Part shown: positions 1-9,617 of the stretch, one piece after another
How the letters are laid out: every line of letters begins with the position of its first letter
Position numbering within the stretch: the stretch's first letter is position 1
Source of the DNA: Ichthyosporea sp. XGB-2017a
Lineage: Eukaryota; Opisthokonta; Ichthyosporea
Direction: 5' to 3'
NCBI GenBank assembly: GCA_002811675.1
Contig: PDIM01010373.1
Coordinates: 137,558 to 167,642 of the forward strand
Length of the DNA stretch: 30,085 bases
Position numbers and translations under genes: made by a program
The notes under the pieces: model-generated
Told to the model about the DNA's origin: nothing
The model's input: the letters and a program-made list of their open reading frames with translations, nothing else
Databases searched by the model: none

Positions 1-10
1 CCAAAAAAAA

Positions 11-84
11 TGTTTTCGCCCGGATTTGAACCGGGGACCTTCTGCGTGTTAGGCAGATATGATAACCAACTACATCACGAAAAC
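11..84 (-). tRNA. tRNA-Val (anticodon AAC)
   Basis: Read on the minus strand this folds as a complete cloverleaf. The 7-bp acceptor stem is GTTTTCG with CGAAAAC, and the anticodon arm is TCTGC-CTAACAC-GCAGA with anticodon AAC. The T arm is CCCGG-TTCAAAT-CCGGG and the discriminator base is A. There is no intron and no encoded CCA. The B box GGTTCAAATCC is intact, so it looks functional. It decodes GTT/GTC valine codons. Confidence 0.95.
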
Positions 85-305
85 CCTTCTCGGATACATG
101 CTATCCTCGAGTTTAGGTACTTCAATTCTTCAGACAAACTAAAGTTTCCAAATAATCAGCTGTTTCTGTGGTTTAGTCTCTTGTGCAGCTTGTTGTTGTT
201 TCCAGGTCGGCACCATTTTGTAGTTCGGTCTTTTTTGTTTTTAATAATAGTATTGTTATTAGTAGTATTTTATACTTGTAAGAGCTCTAGCTTTGGAGCA
301 GTGAG

Positions 306-2730
306 ATGATTGTATCGAGTGCAAGATTTCCGACTGTTGTGAGAAGTACTCTGGCCTTACCGGTGTGGACTATTGGAAAATTGGTTATACCGACCGCTGT
401 TAGTGCTTCGTTGTTTTCGAAAAGACATTTGTTTTCTGATTTTGGAAGTGTGATTAATAACACTAACGTATTTAGCAAGTGTGCCTACTGTTTTTATGAC
501 CGGGAATTTGTCAGGTAAGATTTTCCACCTTGTGGTGGCGGCCTTCTTCTGTGGGCTTGCAGCTTATATGGGAGACCGACTGAATATGTACGTTGTAGCT
601 TCTGCTTATGTGTTGGCGAATAGTGTGTAAGCACTAGTCATTGGGGCTTTATGGGAATTGGTAACTTAGCTATTTATTCTTATTTCGTTTATTTGCAGAT
701 TGTATAGTGGTGTTGAGCGAACTAGAAGATCTTCAGAAATGCGTTGGAATATCACTGCCCAAGAAATAAGAGACCAGGCGAACGATGAAATAATTCGTGC
801 CGGAAAAACTTTGGATAAATTAGGCAGCTTGCCGGAGGAAAGCGTGGACACGGACACGTTCTTGGAACCCTTGACAGTGCTATGGGAGGAATATGGGAAT
901 GTTGCAAAGTTTCTTCAGTTTCCTCAACACTGCTTCACTGATAAGGCCACCCGAGAAGCCAGTGTAAAGGTTTCCCAAGATATGCAAAAGTTTGAAATTG
1001 AAGCTGGAATGAGAAGGGATTTGTACGAAAAATTTCTCATTATGCAACGGCTAGTCGAACAGCACCCAGACGACTTTAGTGATGAGCAAAAAAGAATGGT
1101 AAAATTTAGCATTCGCGACCTGCGAAGAAATGGAATGGAGCTAACTAGAGAAGCTGATAAAGAAAAATTGAAAACCATTAAGAACAGAATAAGTGAGTTG
1201 GAAATCCAGTTCTCAAATAATTTGAATGAAGATACAACCACGTTACTGTTTAAGAAAGACGATATTACTGGGATGCCGGAAGGTTTTGTGGACAGCCTTG
1301 AAAAATCTGGCGACGACGAAGTAAAGGTGACTTTGCAATATCCTCATGTCTTGCCTATTTTGAAAAACTGTAACAATAGTAGTGTTAGAAAGGCCGTTGA
1401 TAAGGCATATAACAGTAAATGCCAAGAGTCTAACATCCCTATTCTAGAAGAACTTGTGAAGCTTAGACACGAAGCAGCAAATCTTCTTGGTTACAAAAAT
1501 CATGCCGAATTTGTTACTGAAGTGCGTATGGCCAAGACTCCAGAAGCTGTTGCTTCTTTTCTGAACGATCTGGCATCAAAAATGACCGGAATTTACGAGA
1601 AAGAGTATGAGCGACTTTTAAAATATAAGCAAGAAGATGTTCCCGGGGCTGAAGCGCTTGATCATTGGGACTTTGGGTATTATTTGGAGATGGTTGAAAA
1701 AAAGTGCTATGGAGTAAATAACACTGAGGTAAAGCAGTATTTTGAAGCCGACCGCGTTGTGGAAAAGACTTTGTCCATTTATCAAAAGCTTCTGAGTCTG
1801 AGGTTCGAAAATGTAACTGCAGATGCCAAGACATGGCACGAGGAAGTGAGCTTATTCAAGGTGTACGACAAGAATAGCAATGAGTTTTTTGGAGAATTTT
1901 ATCTGGATTTACATCCAAGGGAAGGAAAGTATGGTCATGCTGCAGTGTTTCCTCTTAGAAATGGTTTTGAAAGAAGCGGAAAACATGCCCGCAAGCAGAG
2001 TGGGACAGTAGCGATGCTTTGCAATTTTTCTAAAGCTACAAAGGACAAGCCTGCGTTATTGCTCCACAGCGAAGTTGTCACCTTTTTTCATGAGTTTGGC
2101 CATGTGATGCACGCGCTGTGTTCTAAACCAAAGTATGATCAGTTTACTGGGTTTGGGGTGGAACAAGATTTTGTTGAAGCACCTTCTCAGATGCTGGAAA
2201 ATTGGTGCTTTGAAAGCGAAAGCTTAAAAATGCTGTCAGCTCACTATAGTGATGACAGCAAACCTCTCCCTGATGATCTGATAAAGAACATTAAAAGGTC
2301 TGAGAAGGCAAATGTTGGTTATTTTACCCTGAGACAAATTGTTCTTGCCAAATATGATCAAGAGCTTCATACCGGTCCATCAAAGAGCCTATTCGGAACT
2401 TATGACGACCTCAATAAGCAGCTTTTAAAAAGAAGTGAGATTGAGGGTACCAATTTTGCTGGCACATTTGGTCACCTTGCTGGATACGATGCCTCCTACT
2501 ATGGCTATATGTGGAGTAAAGTGTACGCCGAAGATATGTTTTTTAGCCGATTCAAGAAAATCGGTGTCCTAAGTGAGACTGTTGGGCTTGACTATCGTGA
2601 GAAGATCTTAAAGCCAGGGAGCTCACTTGACGCTATGGACCTCTTAAAGGAGTTCCTTGAAAGAGAACCTACCACGGATGCATTTTTTCAAAAAATGCAA
2701 GAAACGGATGATGAGGTAGTATGCAACTAA
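306..2730 (+). CDS. Thimet oligopeptidase/neurolysin-like M3 metallopeptidase, 2 exons
   Basis: This is a zinc endopeptidase of family M3A, which cleaves short peptides in the cytosol or mitochondria. The body aligns along its whole length with my memory of animal thimet oligopeptidase. It has the zinc motif HEFGH followed by the glutamate region EAPSQMLENW, and the substrate-side stretch FGHLAGYDASYYGY. Proposed exons are 306-514 and 699-2730, joined across a 184-nt intron (GTAAGA...TTTGCAG), giving 746 aa. The first exon encodes a Ser/Arg/Val-rich leader without acidic residues for over 40 aa, which resembles a mitochondrial presequence as in neurolysin. If that exon is not used, the first ATG inside exon 2 is at 739 and gives a 663-aa cytosolic form. 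Family and catalytic motifs are seen directly; the splice and the targeting are inferred. Confidence 0.9.
496..630 (+). other. 44-aa hydrophobic small ORF overlapping the peptidase exon 1/intron
   Basis: An ATG at 496 opens a 44-codon frame that differs from the peptidase frame. It runs through the end of exon 1 and into the intron, encoding a mostly hydrophobic peptide with a likely membrane segment (LVVAAFFCGLAAYMG). It would be made only from an unspliced or intron-retaining transcript. It may be chance. Confidence 0.2.
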
Positions 2731-2801
2731 ACTGCAAAATGGCACATTTGCAGGTGGATGGGGTGTGGTTGTTTTACGTACGTGAGTTTTATTAGTTTTG
2801 A

Positions 2802-3761
2802 TTAGAGTGCACAGGGCTGTGAGTTGTATTGCTGCCAAGAGAGCATAATAAAGTCAAACTGAAGACCATGGCAAATTATGTGAAAAACATGCATAATAAT
2901 ATGACTCTGGAATAACATGTCAGTGGCTCCAGGCTTCAAGTATCGCTCTGGAAAGTGATCAACATATGTGAATGCCATTCCTAGCATTGAGAAGAGGATT
3001 TTCGAGCTTACCCAGAAAATCTCATTGGGTTCGCTCCAATTTGCGAAAACGCTATAAACGATAGGGCTAGCGTAAATGACACCTGCTATTCCAGCTCTAA
3101 AGACCCTCTGAGCTTTACTAAGAGCTTTACTCTTTTCTACACTACCAAGGGCGAGTGCAGTGGAAACACACACATAAGCTTGCACGGCCATTATAGCATA
3201 GATAGCCCATTGGTAATTACAGGCGAGTGGAAAATAAATAAGGGAATACGTGAGCAAAAGGGACCCTATCATTATAAACTGAAAATCGAGCATTTGGAAA
3301 TATACATAATTTGCTTCTGAGATACACCCGAAAAGATGAAAGGCTACAGAAAAGGGGCTGTGAAGGATCATCGCAACCAAAATCATAGTAAATGGCAATA
3401 ACTCGTCCGATGGTTGGTCAGCCAAAAGGATTGTTGCTTCCCGGTATTTATAAATGCTCACAAGCAGTGAAATAATCATTGTCCATGCATTAAGGGTCTG
3501 GTTATGAAGAGAGAATAAACTATAAAGGCAGTCACTGAAAGTTTCATAATTCACACGATAGCCTTTTAAAACAAATTCAGATTTGATTAGGTAGCGGTAC
3601 TTCTTAGGCAGCTGACTAGCTTCAATTATATCCTTTTTCTTTAACGCCATGGTTTCCACAGTCGATTTTACCAATGTTCCATTCCTCATCACATCCTTTC
3701 TAGGCGCACAATCCTGTATGCACGTACTCTCCTCCCCAACGCCTTGCCCTCTCGATCTCAT
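2802..3761 (-). CDS. PAQR family seven-transmembrane receptor (adiponectin/progestin receptor-like)
   Basis: This encodes a membrane protein of the PAQR/hemolysin III superfamily (zinc-dependent ceramidase-like fold; roles in lipid signalling in animals and yeast). The family signature is clear: SLHNQTLNAW near the first helix, an S-x3-H in HSPFSVAFHLF, an Asp in the next helix, and near the C-terminus PERYLKPGATD followed by SHIIMHVFH, which supplies the H-x3-H zinc ligands. Seven hydrophobic segments can be counted. The first in-frame ATG is at 3761, giving 319 aa. A second at 3650 (282 aa) begins right before the conserved part and may be the real start. The open frame continues upstream to 3902 without an ATG and contains one hydrophobic run, probably 5' UTR. 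It is convergent with the M3 peptidase, with stops about 70 bp apart. Confidence 0.85.
   Translation of the reverse strand: MRSRGQGVGEESTCIQDCAPRKDVMRNGTLVKSTVETMALKKKDIIEASQLPKKYRYLIKSEFVLKGYRVNYETFSDCLYSLFSLHNQTLNAWTMIISLLVSIYKYREATILLADQPSDELLPFTMILVAMILHSPFSVAFHLFGCISEANYVYFQMLDFQFIMIGSLLLTYSLIYFPLACNYQWAIYAIMAVQAYVCVSTALALGSVEKSKALSKAQRVFRAGIAGVIYASPIVYSVFANWSEPNEIFWVSSKILFSMLGMAFTYVDHFPERYLKPGATDMLFQSHIIMHVFHIICHGLQFDFIMLSWQQYNSQPCAL
2847..2852 (+). terminator. AATAAA polyadenylation signal candidate of the M3 peptidase
   Basis: A canonical AATAAA lies 117 nt past the peptidase stop codon and falls inside the antisense coding region of the convergent PAQR gene. If used, the two transcripts overlap tail to tail. 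Confidence 0.4.
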
Positions 3762-4911
3762 TCTTACACAAGACACCAACAACACCAACCACACCAACAG
3801 CAAAACTAAAAAGCAACCAAGCAAACAAACAAACAAAAGATTTAATTTACATGAAGATGAGAATTGCTTGCCCTCGATCAAAACCAGTCCCCCTGTCGTC
3901 AATCATTCAATGAATCCAGTCCTCTTATCCAACACTCGCGGTCGACTATATTTCGAAGTATAATATACGAACTCATTTTGCCTCCGCAGAAAAAACTCAT
4001 AGTTTCGATTCCCGGAACCGCAAATATTATGTAGTAATTAAAAATTTATTATGGTTGCCCCCGCCTTCAATTTCGGTTATAAATCGCGTCGATATTGATT
4101 TCGTGCCGGGGCCCACCTGATCACACCGGGGACCTGACACGAATAATTGTGTAGTTTTCCCAAATTTAGGCAGTTTTTAATAGATCATTAGTGCGACTTG
4201 CAGTTTGCAGAAAAGGAGGGGGCATTTGAAATCTGGTGCCTTGGCTCTGCTTGTTTGGTCTATCCATTCCATCTACTCAAATATTTGGTACCAAGCAGCA
4301 TTCCTTGGTCGCTTCGGTTGGATTCCGGAACCAAATTAAGCCAAAGATCAGGGTAATCGGCGCACAAGCTTGACCCTTTCAAACGGAAGTCACCCTTCAA
4401 ATGGCAATGTGACGCTTGGAATTTGAAGTTAATGGGACCTACCCCTTAGACTGAGACTTGGTTTACCAAAAGCCACCTTCGACCTTTTCACAACAAGATT
4501 CAGACGTCATAGGGCCTAATGCTTCAAGTAATAGTTCAAGCTTCTTTAATTTTGAAATAGCCACAATCAAAGCCTTTGTCAAGTTTTTAGACATGAACAC
4601 TTGAGCCACAAGTCGCAGTCACTGTTGACTCCCCACAGCTTTCGTTGACTGTCAAATAATCAACCCTAAGCACCTAAGGGACAGTTATAATAGTTTTACC
4701 TTAAATCGAGTTTTGTATGGAGGACTTGGTACAATTATGACATGGATGACTCTTTGATCAATTTATAATTATTCTGTCATGCCTATAGAAATGTTTGTGT
4801 TGGGGTAAAAGGCTGTTGGGGGAGATTGTATTGCTTTTTTTTATCGGATTTGAATTTTAGAAGAGTTTGCAGTAAAGAAAGTCGTTTAGTTGCTTTTGAA
4901 TCGAAGTAGAT
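3762..4911. other. Intergenic spacer between two divergent membrane-protein genes
   Basis: This divergent spacer should hold the promoters of the PAQR gene (minus) and the SERINC gene (plus). A polypyrimidine stretch with TTTTTAG on the minus strand near 3807 could be a 5' UTR intron end for PAQR. No coding potential, RNA gene or clear repeat was seen. Confidence 0.4.
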
Positions 4912-6204
4912 ATGGGATCCGTTTTGGGATGCTTAGTGGGTGAGGCAGCATGTTGCTGTGGATCAGCTGCTTGTACAATGTGCTTCAAATGCTGCCCGAA
5001 GAGCTCGACCGCGTCGAGGGCAGCATATTCTATCCTCTTTCTCTTCAACTCGATGCTTGCTTGGGTTTGCTTATCTGACTGGGCAAGTAAAGCATTATCA
5101 AAAATACCGAGTCTAGCCAAGGACTTTTTATCGGCCCATTGTATAACGACGGGTGGTTGCACGCTAGAGGGCATGGTGGGAGTCCTTGGCGTATACAGAT
5201 TTTGCTTTGCAATGGCAATATTCTTTTTAGTTTTCTCTTTGATTATGATCGGGGTTCAGGATAGCAATGATGCACGGGCGGGTATTAACAATGGTTATTG
5301 GGGGCCAAAAGCACTCTTATGGGGTGTGTTGGTATTAGTGGCCTTTTTGATTCCAAATGAATTTTATTTTGGTTGGGCTTATGTGGCAATGGCTGGAGCT
5401 TTCGTATTTATACTCATTCAGCTGGTACTTTTGATTGATTTTGCTCATTCATGGTCGGAGAACTGGGTTGAAAAATATGAAGAATCTGAAGAACAGGGAT
5501 GGTATGCGGCTCTTTTGGTATGCACAATTGGAATGTTTGTGGGCACGTTGGCTCTCACCGTTATTATGTATATTTACTTTGGAGGAGCTGATTGCACTTT
5601 GAACAATGTCTTCATTACCTTAAACCTGTTCCTCTGCTTTGTCGTATCAGCGATTTCAATTATGCCTGCAATCCAAGAAGAAAATCCAAGATCTGGGTTG
5701 CTCCAGTCGTCTGTTGTGTGCATTTATGCCACATACTTGATTGTGAGTGCTGTTTCGAATGAGCCAGATGAAGTTTGTGCTCCATTTAGCAATGGTGCTA
5801 AAACAAGTACTATTGTAGCTGGTGCCGTTATTACATTTGTAGCCATAATATATTCGGCTATAACGACTTCAGATAGTGCTGATTTGCTGAGTTTAGGTGG
5901 TGACGGAGAAGACGACAAGCTGTTGAACACAGAGGAAGGTACTTCTGATGGACCCATCGATGATGAAAAGGATGGTGTTACGTATAACTACTCCTTTTTT
6001 CATTTAATTTTCTTTCTAGCTTGCCTTTATGTGACAATGCTTCTGACTGATTGGCAAACTCTTGGTGGAAGTGACGCTTCTGTACACATTGGACATGGCT
6101 GGGCTAGTGTATGGGTAAAGGTTATTTCAAGTTGGTTAGCTTTGGGTATATATGTTTGGACAATGGTTGCACCTCTTATCCTTGAAGATCGTAGTTTTTA
6201 TTAG
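4912..6204 (+). CDS. SERINC/TMS1 family serine incorporator-like membrane protein
   Basis: This is a 430-aa polytopic protein of the SERINC/TDE1 family, thought to act in serine-lipid incorporation and phospholipid scrambling at the plasma and endomembranes. Family hallmarks include the Cys-rich N-terminus (EAACCCGSAACTMCFKCCP), the VYRFCFAMAIFF block, and NGYWGPKALLWG followed by IPNEFYFGWAY. An acidic hydrophilic loop (GGDGEDDKLLNTEEG) lies before the last helices, and the C-terminal block is YNYSFFHLIFFLACLYVTMLLTDW. About ten to eleven hydrophobic segments fit the usual topology. The gene has no intron and the ATG at 4912 matches the conserved family start. It converges with the RAD54B-like gene, whose stop is about 110 bp away. 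Confidence 0.95.
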   Translation: MGSVLGCLVGEAACCCGSAACTMCFKCCPKSSTASRAAYSILFLFNSMLAWVCLSDWASKALSKIPSLAKDFLSAHCITTGGCTLEGMVGVLGVYRFCFAMAIFFLVFSLIMIGVQDSNDARAGINNGYWGPKALLWGVLVLVAFLIPNEFYFGWAYVAMAGAFVFILIQLVLLIDFAHSWSENWVEKYEESEEQGWYAALLVCTIGMFVGTLALTVIMYIYFGGADCTLNNVFITLNLFLCFVVSAISIMPAIQEENPRSGLLQSSVVCIYATYLIVSAVSNEPDEVCAPFSNGAKTSTIVAGAVITFVAIIYSAITTSDSADLLSLGGDGEDDKLLNTEEGTSDGPIDDEKDGVTYNYSFFHLIFFLACLYVTMLLTDWQTLGGSDASVHIGHGWASVWVKVISSWLALGIYVWTMVAPLILEDRSFY

Positions 6205-6276
6205 GGGAGACAAGTATCTTTGACTTTTGTACATTCATACGTACATACCTGCAACTGTATGCAATGTAAGAGTGGA

Positions 6277-6282
6277 AATAAA
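6277..6282 (+). terminator. AATAAA polyadenylation signal candidate of the SERINC gene
   Basis: A canonical AATAAA lies 73 nt past the SERINC stop, within the short convergent spacer before the RAD54B-like stop. Confidence 0.45.
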
Positions 6283-6315
6283 TATTTACATGTATAGCTG
6301 TTTTTTGTTTAGCTT

Positions 6316-8940
6316 TTAAGAGCTCTGGTCAGAGCCTTTTTCATTCATGGACTCGCGTAAGAGAAATGTTATCGGTTCATATTTTTCTTTCAATGACATA
6401 AGTAGACGATCAGAAACCTTTTCTGGATTGCATGCTGGATTGACATGCTCACTGTGTAGCAATTCATCAATTTGTAAAGTCGAGCTTGCAGCGCTTTTAC
6501 CCTGATGGTGTTGCTCTACTGAAACCTCTTCACATTTTTTGCACTTCAGTAAATCATGGGTGTCACTATTAGTGGCTTCTTTTAGCGAAAATATCCGCCT
6601 CAACTCATCTTTCGAGAATTTAGATTCATCACATATGCCGTCTGCAACTACATCTTTGAGAGCTTGTTTCGTTATTTGCCTCTGGTAAATTTTTTCTTCA
6701 ATTGTCCCTGTGCTCAGAAGGCGATAGATTTGAACATGCCGAGTCTGACCATCTCTCCACACACGAGCCATACTTTGCTGATCATTTGCAGGGTTCCAAT
6801 CTATATCGTAGAGTATGAGGATGGAAGCCCCGACCAAATTTAATCCCACCCCACCTGCTTTAGAGCTAAGCAAAAAGACTGAATACAGGCTGTGCTTGCT
6901 GTTAAATGTATCAACTAGCTGTTGCCGCTTTTGCAAGGGGGTGCTTCCATCAAGGCGCAAGAAAGATAAATTTTTGCTAGTGCAAAACTTTTCAATACAG
7001 TCAAGAGTCTGAGTGAAATGGGAAACAATTACTACTTTCTCATTGGAATCTGCATTTTGCTCATTGTTTTCCAATATTCTTGCTAAAACCTCAAATTTTC
7101 CAGACCAGTACTTATCGATTGCCCCCTTCTCGAACATTTCTTCCTTCAAAAAAACCTCTCGACAGGAGCTGAAAAGTGAAGGGGTTGAGTCTTCCGAAGA
7201 GTTTGCATTCATACTCTCTTCATAAATAAGATCCGGGGTGTTGCAAACCTTTTTCAGGGCAGTTATGCATGTAAGGTGGGAAGAACCTCTTGTCCCTGAA
7301 TCAAAGCACGCTCTTAAAACAGGTGAACTTAGCAACGATTCATACAACTTCTTTTGAAAGGGGGTCAACTGACAGAAAACAACGGTTTCAGTTTTGGGGG
7401 GGAGGTACTTGTAGTTCACTTCTTGCGTGCGTCGTAGTATAAAGCTTTGGGTGAGATTACTAAGCTCTTCAGACCTACATTTGCCAATATTTTTGTCTTC
7501 TTCAGAGCAATTTGGCTGCTTAGAAAAAATTATCGGCTCTTCAAATACTTTCTTAAATGAAGAGTAGCTTCCAAGAGCACCAGGGTTACAAAAATCACAT
7601 AATGCAAAGAATTCCCCAAGGTCGTTTTGTATGGGCGTTCCCGTCACAAGCACTCTTCGTTTACATGCCATGGACATAAGCGCTTGCGTTATTTTAACTC
7701 CAGAATTTTTTACACGATGGGCTTCATCGCATATTATCAAGTCAACATTCATTTTTTTTATATCTGCTAGATATTTGCGGAACATTTCATAGCTGATAAT
7801 CATTACTGGGAAGATAGAGGCGTGCTTAAAGTCCTTTGGCTTATTTTCATCGCCAATAAGGAACGTTTTCAATCGTTCATCTCCAAGCCACTTTTTAATT
7901 TCCTTTCCCCAATTTTTTACAAGGCTAGATGGGCATACAATAACAGCACGACGGATAACCGGACTTCCATGATACGGACTTTGTTTAAGAAGTGTCCACA
8001 AAAGGGCAATGCATTGAAGAGTTTTACCAAGCCCCATATGGTCAGCAAGTACAGCCCCTTGCTGAGAAACATTCCGATACCCCATAACACAAGAATATAA
8101 AAACAATACCCCCTCTCGTTGATGCGGCCTCATATGTACGGCCAGATATGGGTCGAGGACAACATCTACAATGTCCTTCTTGGCAGCATTGAAAACTTTC
8201 CTGTGGCCTTCTGGAGGCCGAGGGAAAACAAGGGCATTGGGGCTGTCCACAGCATGTCGAGCTTTTGGAGGAGCCTTATTGGGAGCAGCAGAGGGGATTT
8301 GCCCATTCTTAAAAACTTGACTCATCTTTTTCGGACAACTGCTTTTGACGCCACTGTACACTGCCTTTGGTGCAGCACTAGTTCCAAGGAAGCACTTTCC
8401 ACTATTATAGTCTTCGATTTTCAAAGGATTCATAATTTCAATCTCTTTTCCGCCGATAAAGAGACCTTCCCCTGATTTCAATGTCTTTAGTTCATTTAAA
8501 GAATAGCTAGTCGTTTGAGACAGGTTTTTTCCCTCGTTGCTTTTAAGTACGCATGTTTTTCCTTTCACAGTCAGAATACCATCACCTTCCCATTTCTTGT
8601 GCTTTTTGTTAGACCTTTTGCAGTACACGACACTAAAGCATTTCATGGGATCTTCATCAAGGTTCACCGTACTAGTATAGGAAGATTCTACCCCTTTCTT
8701 TGCCACATTACAAGACACTGGCGCCACAAACTTTCTCACCGCAGTATGTAATTTCAATTTTTTTGGTTCCAGAGGGTTCACGTTCTCTTTTTTTTCACAT
8801 TTCAAAGCTGAATCAGGGTGGGCGCTTTTTCTGTTTCGAATAGCTTCATCTTTCGCAATATTAGGAACAGAATTCGTACGCAATGGTGGTTTAAATCGTT
8901 TGCTCGCCGCAATTTGGCTCGGTGCAGCAGATCTCCGCAT
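6316..8940 (-). CDS. RAD54B/Rdh54-type SNF2 DNA translocase
   Basis: This is an 874-aa SNF2-family ATPase that should act in the nucleus with RAD51/DMC1 in homologous recombination, by translocating on dsDNA. Helicase motifs are intact: Walker A GLGKT at about residues 303-307, DEAH at 405-408, LVTGTPIQND, then FILRRT, and the C-terminal lobe with LDGSTPLQKRQQ, SSKAGGVGLNL and ARVWRDGQ. The N-terminal block at about 101-185 (CFSVVYCKRSNKKHKKWEGD, VKGK, GKEIEIM) resembles the RAD54B-specific N-terminal domain more than RAD54/RAD54L, so I favour RAD54B/Rdh54. The gene has no intron. The start at 8940 gives a basic N-terminus. E2F-like sites lie about 270 and 320 bp upstream. Confidence 0.92.
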   Translation of the reverse strand: MRRSAAPSQIAASKRFKPPLRTNSVPNIAKDEAIRNRKSAHPDSALKCEKKENVNPLEPKKLKLHTAVRKFVAPVSCNVAKKGVESSYTSTVNLDEDPMKCFSVVYCKRSNKKHKKWEGDGILTVKGKTCVLKSNEGKNLSQTTSYSLNELKTLKSGEGLFIGGKEIEIMNPLKIEDYNSGKCFLGTSAAPKAVYSGVKSSCPKKMSQVFKNGQIPSAAPNKAPPKARHAVDSPNALVFPRPPEGHRKVFNAAKKDIVDVVLDPYLAVHMRPHQREGVLFLYSCVMGYRNVSQQGAVLADHMGLGKTLQCIALLWTLLKQSPYHGSPVIRRAVIVCPSSLVKNWGKEIKKWLGDERLKTFLIGDENKPKDFKHASIFPVMIISYEMFRKYLADIKKMNVDLIICDEAHRVKNSGVKITQALMSMACKRRVLVTGTPIQNDLGEFFALCDFCNPGALGSYSSFKKVFEEPIIFSKQPNCSEEDKNIGKCRSEELSNLTQSFILRRTQEVNYKYLPPKTETVVFCQLTPFQKKLYESLLSSPVLRACFDSGTRGSSHLTCITALKKVCNTPDLIYEESMNANSSEDSTPSLFSSCREVFLKEEMFEKGAIDKYWSGKFEVLARILENNEQNADSNEKVVIVSHFTQTLDCIEKFCTSKNLSFLRLDGSTPLQKRQQLVDTFNSKHSLYSVFLLSSKAGGVGLNLVGASILILYDIDWNPANDQQSMARVWRDGQTRHVQIYRLLSTGTIEEKIYQRQITKQALKDVVADGICDESKFSKDELRRIFSLKEATNSDTHDLLKCKKCEEVSVEQHHQGKSAASSTLQIDELLHSEHVNPACNPEKVSDRLLMSLKEKYEPITFLLRESMNEKGSDQSS

Positions 8941-9206
8941 ACTTCCACAAGAATGCCCTCTAGATAATAGCGCAATCAGCTAAAAATCAATGAAATATAA
9001 ATGAGCCTCGAGCCTGTCATTCACTCAATCCAAATGCATAAAATCACAGAGAAAGAAACACAGAGAAGGAAATCAACCAAAGGGGTTACTAAAAAGCAAA
9101 AGAAAAGGCATCAAACAAAGAAACAAACAAATCAAAAAAAAGAAACCTCAAAGCAAGAAAATAGAAAATATGCAAAAAGAGAAATGGAAAAAAACAAAAC
9201 AAAAAG

Positions 9207-9216
9207 GGCGGGAAAA
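9207..9216 (-). promoter_or_regulatory. E2F-like site upstream of the RAD54B-like gene
   Basis: GGCGGGAAAA (TTTTCCCGCC on the minus strand) matches the E2F/DP consensus TTTCCCGC exactly. A second, weaker copy, GGCGGGAA, lies at 9262-9269. Both are in the divergent spacer, about 270 and 320 bp upstream of the RAD54B-like ATG. E2F control of S-phase recombination genes is well known in animals and plants; use here is inferred. Confidence 0.45.
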
Positions 9217-9397
9217 TCCCCTAACTCCTAAAAGCCTGCCGGGGCGGGGGTTGGCCCTTGGGGCGGGAATTATGGTGTAGGCGATCGCGGGGACGAACTT
9301 CGATCTTGCTGCTTCTTTCTGCGGAGCTGTTTATGTTATTTGATTTTGTTTTTGTTCAAGAGTGGGAATGAGACTCTAATTTTTAAAACAAAAGAAG

Positions 9398-9401
<4 letters not shown>

Positions 9402-9492
<91 letters not shown>
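9402..9492 (+). repeat. (AG)n dinucleotide microsatellite, about 45 units
   Basis: This is an uninterrupted AG tract of about 91 bp, about 125 bp upstream of the ATG of the nucleotide-sugar transporter, probably in its 5' UTR or promoter. On the minus strand it reads as a pure CT tract. Confidence 0.98.
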
Positions 9493-9496
<4 letters not shown>

Positions 9497-9617
9497 AAAG
9501 AAAGGGAAAGTGGAGAGATCTCAAAAGACAAGAATTTGGGATATTTGGAGTGCTACGATTTGAAGGAGTTTTGTATTTTTTTTTTTTTGGTTTCGTGTTT
9601 TGCTTGAAATAGAAAAT

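Larger units (their letters stand above)
8941..9617. other. Divergent promoter spacer between RAD54B-like and sugar-transporter genes
   Basis: From 8941 to about 9235 the spacer is very A-rich on the plus strand. A GC-rich island with GGGGCGGGG boxes follows (about 9238-9300), then the AG microsatellite. The GC island with E2F-like sites is the likely core of a bidirectional promoter. No coding sequence is supported here. Confidence 0.45.

Noticed and set aside
9001-9231. 76-codon Lys-rich frame upstream of the RAD54B-like gene
   Set aside because: It results from an A-rich tract; composition is low-complexity and it lies in the divergent promoter.
9336-9612. Arg-Glu and Ser-Leu repeat proteins around 9400
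   Set aside because: They are translations of the (AG)n microsatellite.
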